Below, piece after piece: positions 61,390 to 64,000 of a DNA stretch of 64,000 nucleotides (positions within the stretch are counted from its first letter, which is position 1; each line of letters starts with the position of its first letter). The notes below the pieces were generated by a model. That model made no database searches, was not told where the DNA came from, and saw nothing but the letters and a program-made list of their open reading frames with translations. The stretch comes from Sphingosinicella sp963974575 (GTDB taxonomy: Bacteria; Pseudomonadota; Alphaproteobacteria; Sphingomonadales; Sphingomonadaceae). The stretch spans positions 372,001 to 436,000 of the forward strand of contig NZ_CAXBBQ010000004.1 in the NCBI RefSeq assembly GCF_963974575.1. Direction: 5' to 3'. Position numbers and translations under genes: made by a program.

Positions 61390-62333
61390 GCGCGGAACCG
61401 ATCAAACCGCTCGTCGCCGAAGCGGAAGTCCCGCCGCCGATCATCATCAAGAAGATCACCATCGAAGGGCACGGCGGCCACCACGGCGGTGCATGGAAAG
61501 TGGCCTATGCCGACTTCGTGACTGCGATGATGGCGTTCTTCCTGTTGCTGTGGATCGTCGGCGCGACCAACGAAGACCAGCGCAAGGGCATCGCCGACTA
61601 TTTCTCACCCACGCTCGTGCAGCACACCAAAGCGGGCGGTTCCAACGGCGTGATGGGTGGCCGCGCCATGCTGGCGCCCGATGGAAACGCGCCGAACGCC
61701 GTGCCGAAGGGAACGCAGCGGCTGATGCCCGTCACCAGCTTTTCGCGCGTGACGCCGCCGACGCCCGAAGAACGCGCAGCGGCTGACCAGTTGCAGCGCG
61801 AAGACGTGAAACGCTTCGAAGCGGCGGCCGAAGCGCTCGAAAAGCGCATGGCAAGCGACAAGAATCTGGCGCAGCTGCGTGACCAGCTCCGGCTGTCGGT
61901 GACACAGGAGGGCCTCCGCATCGATATCCTCGACGAGGCCGACTTCGCGATGTTCTCGCTCGGCACCAACCGGCTTTCGCCGCAGGCGGCCGATCTCGTG
62001 CGCGCCGTCGCCACGGCTGTGCAGACGATGCCGAACCCGATCGCCATGCGCGGTCACACCGACAGCCTGCCCTACGCCGGCGGCTCGCTCGGTGGTCCTT
62101 CGGGCGGCATGAACAACTGGGTGCTCTCCGCACAGCGCGCCGAAGCGACGCGTGCCGCACTCGCGGCCTCGGGCGTCGATCCGACGCGCTTCTCACGCCT
62201 TGAAGGCGTCGCCGACCGCGAGCCCTTCAACAAGGCGAACCCCTACGATCCGCGCAACCGGCGCATCAGCATCACGCTGCTCTATCGCACGCCGACGGGC
62301 CCAGGAACCGTTGCCCAGCCTTCCGCCGAGTAG
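61386..62333 (+). CDS. motB: Flagellar motor stator protein MotB
   Basis: 315 residues. One membrane helix with the proton-carrying aspartate D43 (VAYADFVTAMMAFFLLLW), plug/linker, and the OmpA-like peptidoglycan-binding domain (MRGHTDSLPYAGG... NNWVLSAQRAEATRAALAASGVDPTRFSRLEGVADREP). The helix sequence fits a proton rather than sodium motor. ATGA overlap with motA. Confidence 0.95.
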   Translation: MSAEPIKPLVAEAEVPPPIIIKKITIEGHGGHHGGAWKVAYADFVTAMMAFFLLLWIVGATNEDQRKGIADYFSPTLVQHTKAGGSNGVMGGRAMLAPDGNAPNAVPKGTQRLMPVTSFSRVTPPTPEERAAADQLQREDVKRFEAAAEALEKRMASDKNLAQLRDQLRLSVTQEGLRIDILDEADFAMFSLGTNRLSPQAADLVRAVATAVQTMPNPIAMRGHTDSLPYAGGSLGGPSGGMNNWVLSAQRAEATRAALAASGVDPTRFSRLEGVADREPFNKANPYDPRNRRISITLLYRTPTGPGTVAQPSAE

Positions 62334-62387
62334 GACGGCCGAAAGCCTTGCGTCCGCGCGCAAACCGGGCTAGCAGCACCGCGTCAT

Positions 62388-62504
62388 CTGGGGAGTAGCC
62401 AGCCGCCGACAAGGCGGGCCTTCGCGTCAACATACTTGGTCGAGAGGCCATGGTGCGAGGGGAACGGGACCACCGTTCGGGCGAGACCAATGACGTCGCT
62501 TCCC
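62388..62504 (+). ncRNA. yybP-ykoY manganese riboswitch (aptamer)
   Basis: Contains the conserved elements in order: GGGGAGTAG (62390-62398), GTCAACATACTTGG (62426-62439), then GCGAGACCAATGAC (62481-62494) and TTCCC (62500-62504) that closes the basal stem with GGGGA. This is the Mn2+-sensing yybP-ykoY element (RF00080-type), and it precedes a GDT1-family gene, its classic target. Boundaries are approximate. Confidence 0.88.
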
Positions 62505-62507
62505 TGT

Positions 62508-62560
62508 CCGGTCGGGCGGGGGAGGCGATGTCGTTGGTCGCGTACTGCCCGACCCGGAGA
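62508..62560 (+). promoter_or_regulatory. Riboswitch expression platform over the ribosome site
   Basis: CCGGTCGGGC (62508-62517) can pair with GCCCGACCCGG (62547-62557, one bulge), a stem whose 3' arm covers the GGAGA ribosome site (62556-62560) of the next gene. This suggests translational control: Mn2+ binding would free the site. No T-tract follows, so termination is less likely. Confidence 0.6.
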
Positions 62561-62566
62561 TAAACC

Positions 62567-63136
62567 TTGGAAGCCCTGTTCGTTTCGACCGTCGTCGTCG
62601 CGCTCGCCGAGATCGGCGACAAGACCCAGCTGCTCGCTATCGTCCTCGCCGCCCGCTTCAAGCGCCCGATGCCGATCATCGCGGGCATCTTCGCCGCCAC
62701 GATCGCCAACCATTTCCTTGCCGCGCTTGTCGGCAGCCAGGTTGCCTCGATCCTTGAAGGCACATGGTTCCGCTATGCCGTCGGCGCCTCGTTCATCGCC
62801 ATGGCGCTCTGGACGCTGATCCCCGACAAGCTCGATGACGTGGAAGACAAGCCTGCGCGCTTCGGCGCGTTCCTCACCACGCTCATCGCCTTCTTCCTCG
62901 TCGAGATGGGCGACAAGACGCAGATCGCCACGGTCGCGCTCGGTGCGCGTTTCGAGAACGTGATCCTGGTGACGATGGGCACCACGCTCGGCATGATGAT
63001 CGCGAACGTACCCGCGGTGTTCCTGGGCAATGCACTCATCCGCCGCGTGCCGATGCGCGCCGTTCACATCACCGCAGCGCTGCTTTTCCTCGTGATCGGC
63101 CTGTGGGTGGTGGCGCAGACAGCCGGCTGGGTGTGA
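62567..63136 (+). CDS. TMEM165/GDT1-family manganese exporter
   Basis: 189 residues, six membrane helices in two similar halves, each with the family's E-x-G-D-K-T motif: EIGDKT at 15-20 and EMGDKT at 113-118. Bacterial members (UPF0016) export Mn2+, and the manganese riboswitch in front strongly supports this. Start is a TTG at 62567, seven bases after GGAGA; the rare start may help keep expression low without the ligand. Confidence 0.9.
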   Translation: MEALFVSTVVVALAEIGDKTQLLAIVLAARFKRPMPIIAGIFAATIANHFLAALVGSQVASILEGTWFRYAVGASFIAMALWTLIPDKLDDVEDKPARFGAFLTTLIAFFLVEMGDKTQIATVALGARFENVILVTMGTTLGMMIANVPAVFLGNALIRRVPMRAVHITAALLFLVIGLWVVAQTAGWV

Positions 63137-63197
63137 GGCCCCGCATCCGCACAGAAGCACTGGACAATCCGGGCGCCAACGCGCATCGCTTCGCCTC

Positions 63198-63857
63198 ATG
63201 ACCGGTACGCCCAAGGTGCGCCCGACGCGCCGTCTCACCCGAGAGGACTGGATCGCAAGCGCGCGCAAGACGCTTGTTGAACGCGGAGTCGACGATGTGA
63301 AGGTCGATCGGCTGGCGAAGCAGATGCGCGTAACGCGCGGCAGCTTCTACTGGCATTTCAAGCACCGCCGCGACCTTATGGAAGCCCTGCTGACCGACTG
63401 GGAAGCCCGCAACTATTTCGAGATCGCGCAGATCCGCGCACGCTGGGCGAAGACCGCGCCCGATCTCACCGAGGTCGTGGCGAGCTGGCTTGAAGCGGAC
63501 CCTGCCTTCCCCTCCTTCGACGTCGCCGTGCGCGCATGGGCGCGGAAGAGCACCGACGTGGCCGAAGCGGTGGAGCGTGCCGATACGGCGTGGATCGCGC
63601 TGCTTCAGGAGCTGTTCGAGAAGAGCGGCTACGATAGCGATGAAAGCCTCGTCCGCGCGCGGATCACGCACTTCCACCAGATCGGCTATTACGCGCTCGG
63701 CTTTCGCGAACCGCAAGCCGAGCGACTTCGCCTGGTGCCGCTCTACTACCGCGTGCTGACCGGGCGCGAAGCGACGGCGAATCTGCTGAAGAAACTAGAC
63801 GAACTTGTCCGCGAGGCGCCCGCCGCCAAACGGGGTGGCCGCAAGGCCGCAGGCTAA
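63198..63857 (+). CDS. TetR-family transcriptional regulator
   Basis: 219 residues. N-terminal helix-turn-helix (about 16-62: REDWIASARKTLVERGVDDVKVDRLAKQMRVTRGSFYWHFKHRRDLMEALL), variable ligand-binding C-terminal domain, basic tail. Target unknown; 61 bases after the transporter gene, so it could be cotranscribed with it, but a manganese role is not indicated. Confidence 0.9.
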   Translation: MTGTPKVRPTRRLTREDWIASARKTLVERGVDDVKVDRLAKQMRVTRGSFYWHFKHRRDLMEALLTDWEARNYFEIAQIRARWAKTAPDLTEVVASWLEADPAFPSFDVAVRAWARKSTDVAEAVERADTAWIALLQELFEKSGYDSDESLVRARITHFHQIGYYALGFREPQAERLRLVPLYYRVLTGREATANLLKKLDELVREAPAAKRGGRKAAG

Positions 63858-63887
63858 CCCAACCCCAGTGCAGCGCTGTATCGTGGT

Positions 63888-63909
63888 TCCGAGAGCATGA
63901 GCTTTCGGA
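63888..63909 (+). terminator. Hairpin after the TetR gene
   Basis: TCCGAGAGC (63888-63896) and GCTTTCGGA (63901-63909) form a 9-bp stem with one G-T pair and a 4-base loop. No T-tract follows, so it may be a weak terminator or an mRNA-stabilising hairpin. The remaining sequence to 64000 is AT-richer and shows no gene. Confidence 0.35.
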
Positions 63910-64000
63910 GGCGCCGTTCATTTGCTTTCCTGAAATTTCGGAGGATTGATTCCAAACACAACTGTATGTAAATCTCTTACCCATGATCGGAAACAAACGG

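Noticed and set aside
1..64000. CRISPR arrays, insertion sequences, prophage genes, tRNA or rRNA genes
   Set aside because: None were seen on either strand by reading; no direct-repeat arrays, transposase motifs or RNA signatures.

Overview
This is a high-GC chromosomal segment of an alphaproteobacterium, most likely a sphingomonad (Sphingomonadales). Pointers are the cysI-DUF934-cysH arrangement, the protein sequences, the many GTG starts and the tightly overlapping genes. There are no rRNA or tRNA genes, insertion sequences, CRISPR arrays or phage genes. No gap between genes exceeds about 300 bases.

Region 1 (1-21949) is general metabolism. An assimilatory sulfate/siroheme block (cysI 3' end, DUF934, cysH, a truncated siroheme synthase, a CorA/ZntB transporter) is followed by a minus-strand signalling operon (GGDEF-EAL protein, hybrid-free histidine kinase, single-domain response regulator). 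Next come a PuuD-type membrane protein, two exporters, an HMG-CoA-lyase-type enzyme, a 4-hydroxyacetophenone-monooxygenase-type Baeyer-Villiger enzyme, an acyl-CoA dehydrogenase/flavodoxin/SDR group, a TelA/XpaC pair, and a secreted protein with a cytochrome b and a molybdopterin protein.

Region 2 (21950-62333) is an almost complete single flagellar regulon. It holds a sigma-54 activator without receiver domain; fliD-fliS-fliT-like; fliK-L-M-N-O-P-Q-R-flhB; fliE-F-G-H-I-J; flagellin fliC; lytic transglycosylase-flhA-flhF-flhG-fliA; flgP-flgT-flgA-flgM-flgN; flgB to flgL; and motA-motB. An unrelated benE gene sits between fliC and fliA. The set (FliA/FlgM, FlhF/FlhG, FlgP/FlgT H-ring proteins) looks more like a gamma-proteobacterial polar flagellum than the Caulobacter system.

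The regulatory DNA can be read directly. Four near-identical sigma-54 promoters (TGGCACG-N4-TTGC) precede fliE, fliK, the transglycosylase/flhA operon and flgB. Five sites of the form T[A/T]AA-like -35, 15-bp spacer, GTCGT[G/T]A[A/T] precede fliC, fliD, motA, flgM and flgP, and are read here as FliA (sigma-28) promoters with a -10 differing from the enteric GCCGATAA. A palindrome, CGTCGG-N4-CCGACG, lies about 100 bp upstream of two sigma-54 starts in the two divergent control regions and is the best candidate binding site for the flagellar activator. Together these predict a hierarchy: activator plus sigma-54 builds the basal body, hook and FliA, then FliA/FlgM control filament, cap, motor and H-ring.

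Region 3 (62334-64000) holds a yybP-ykoY manganese riboswitch in front of a TMEM165/GDT1-family transporter gene, followed by a TetR regulator and a 3' hairpin.
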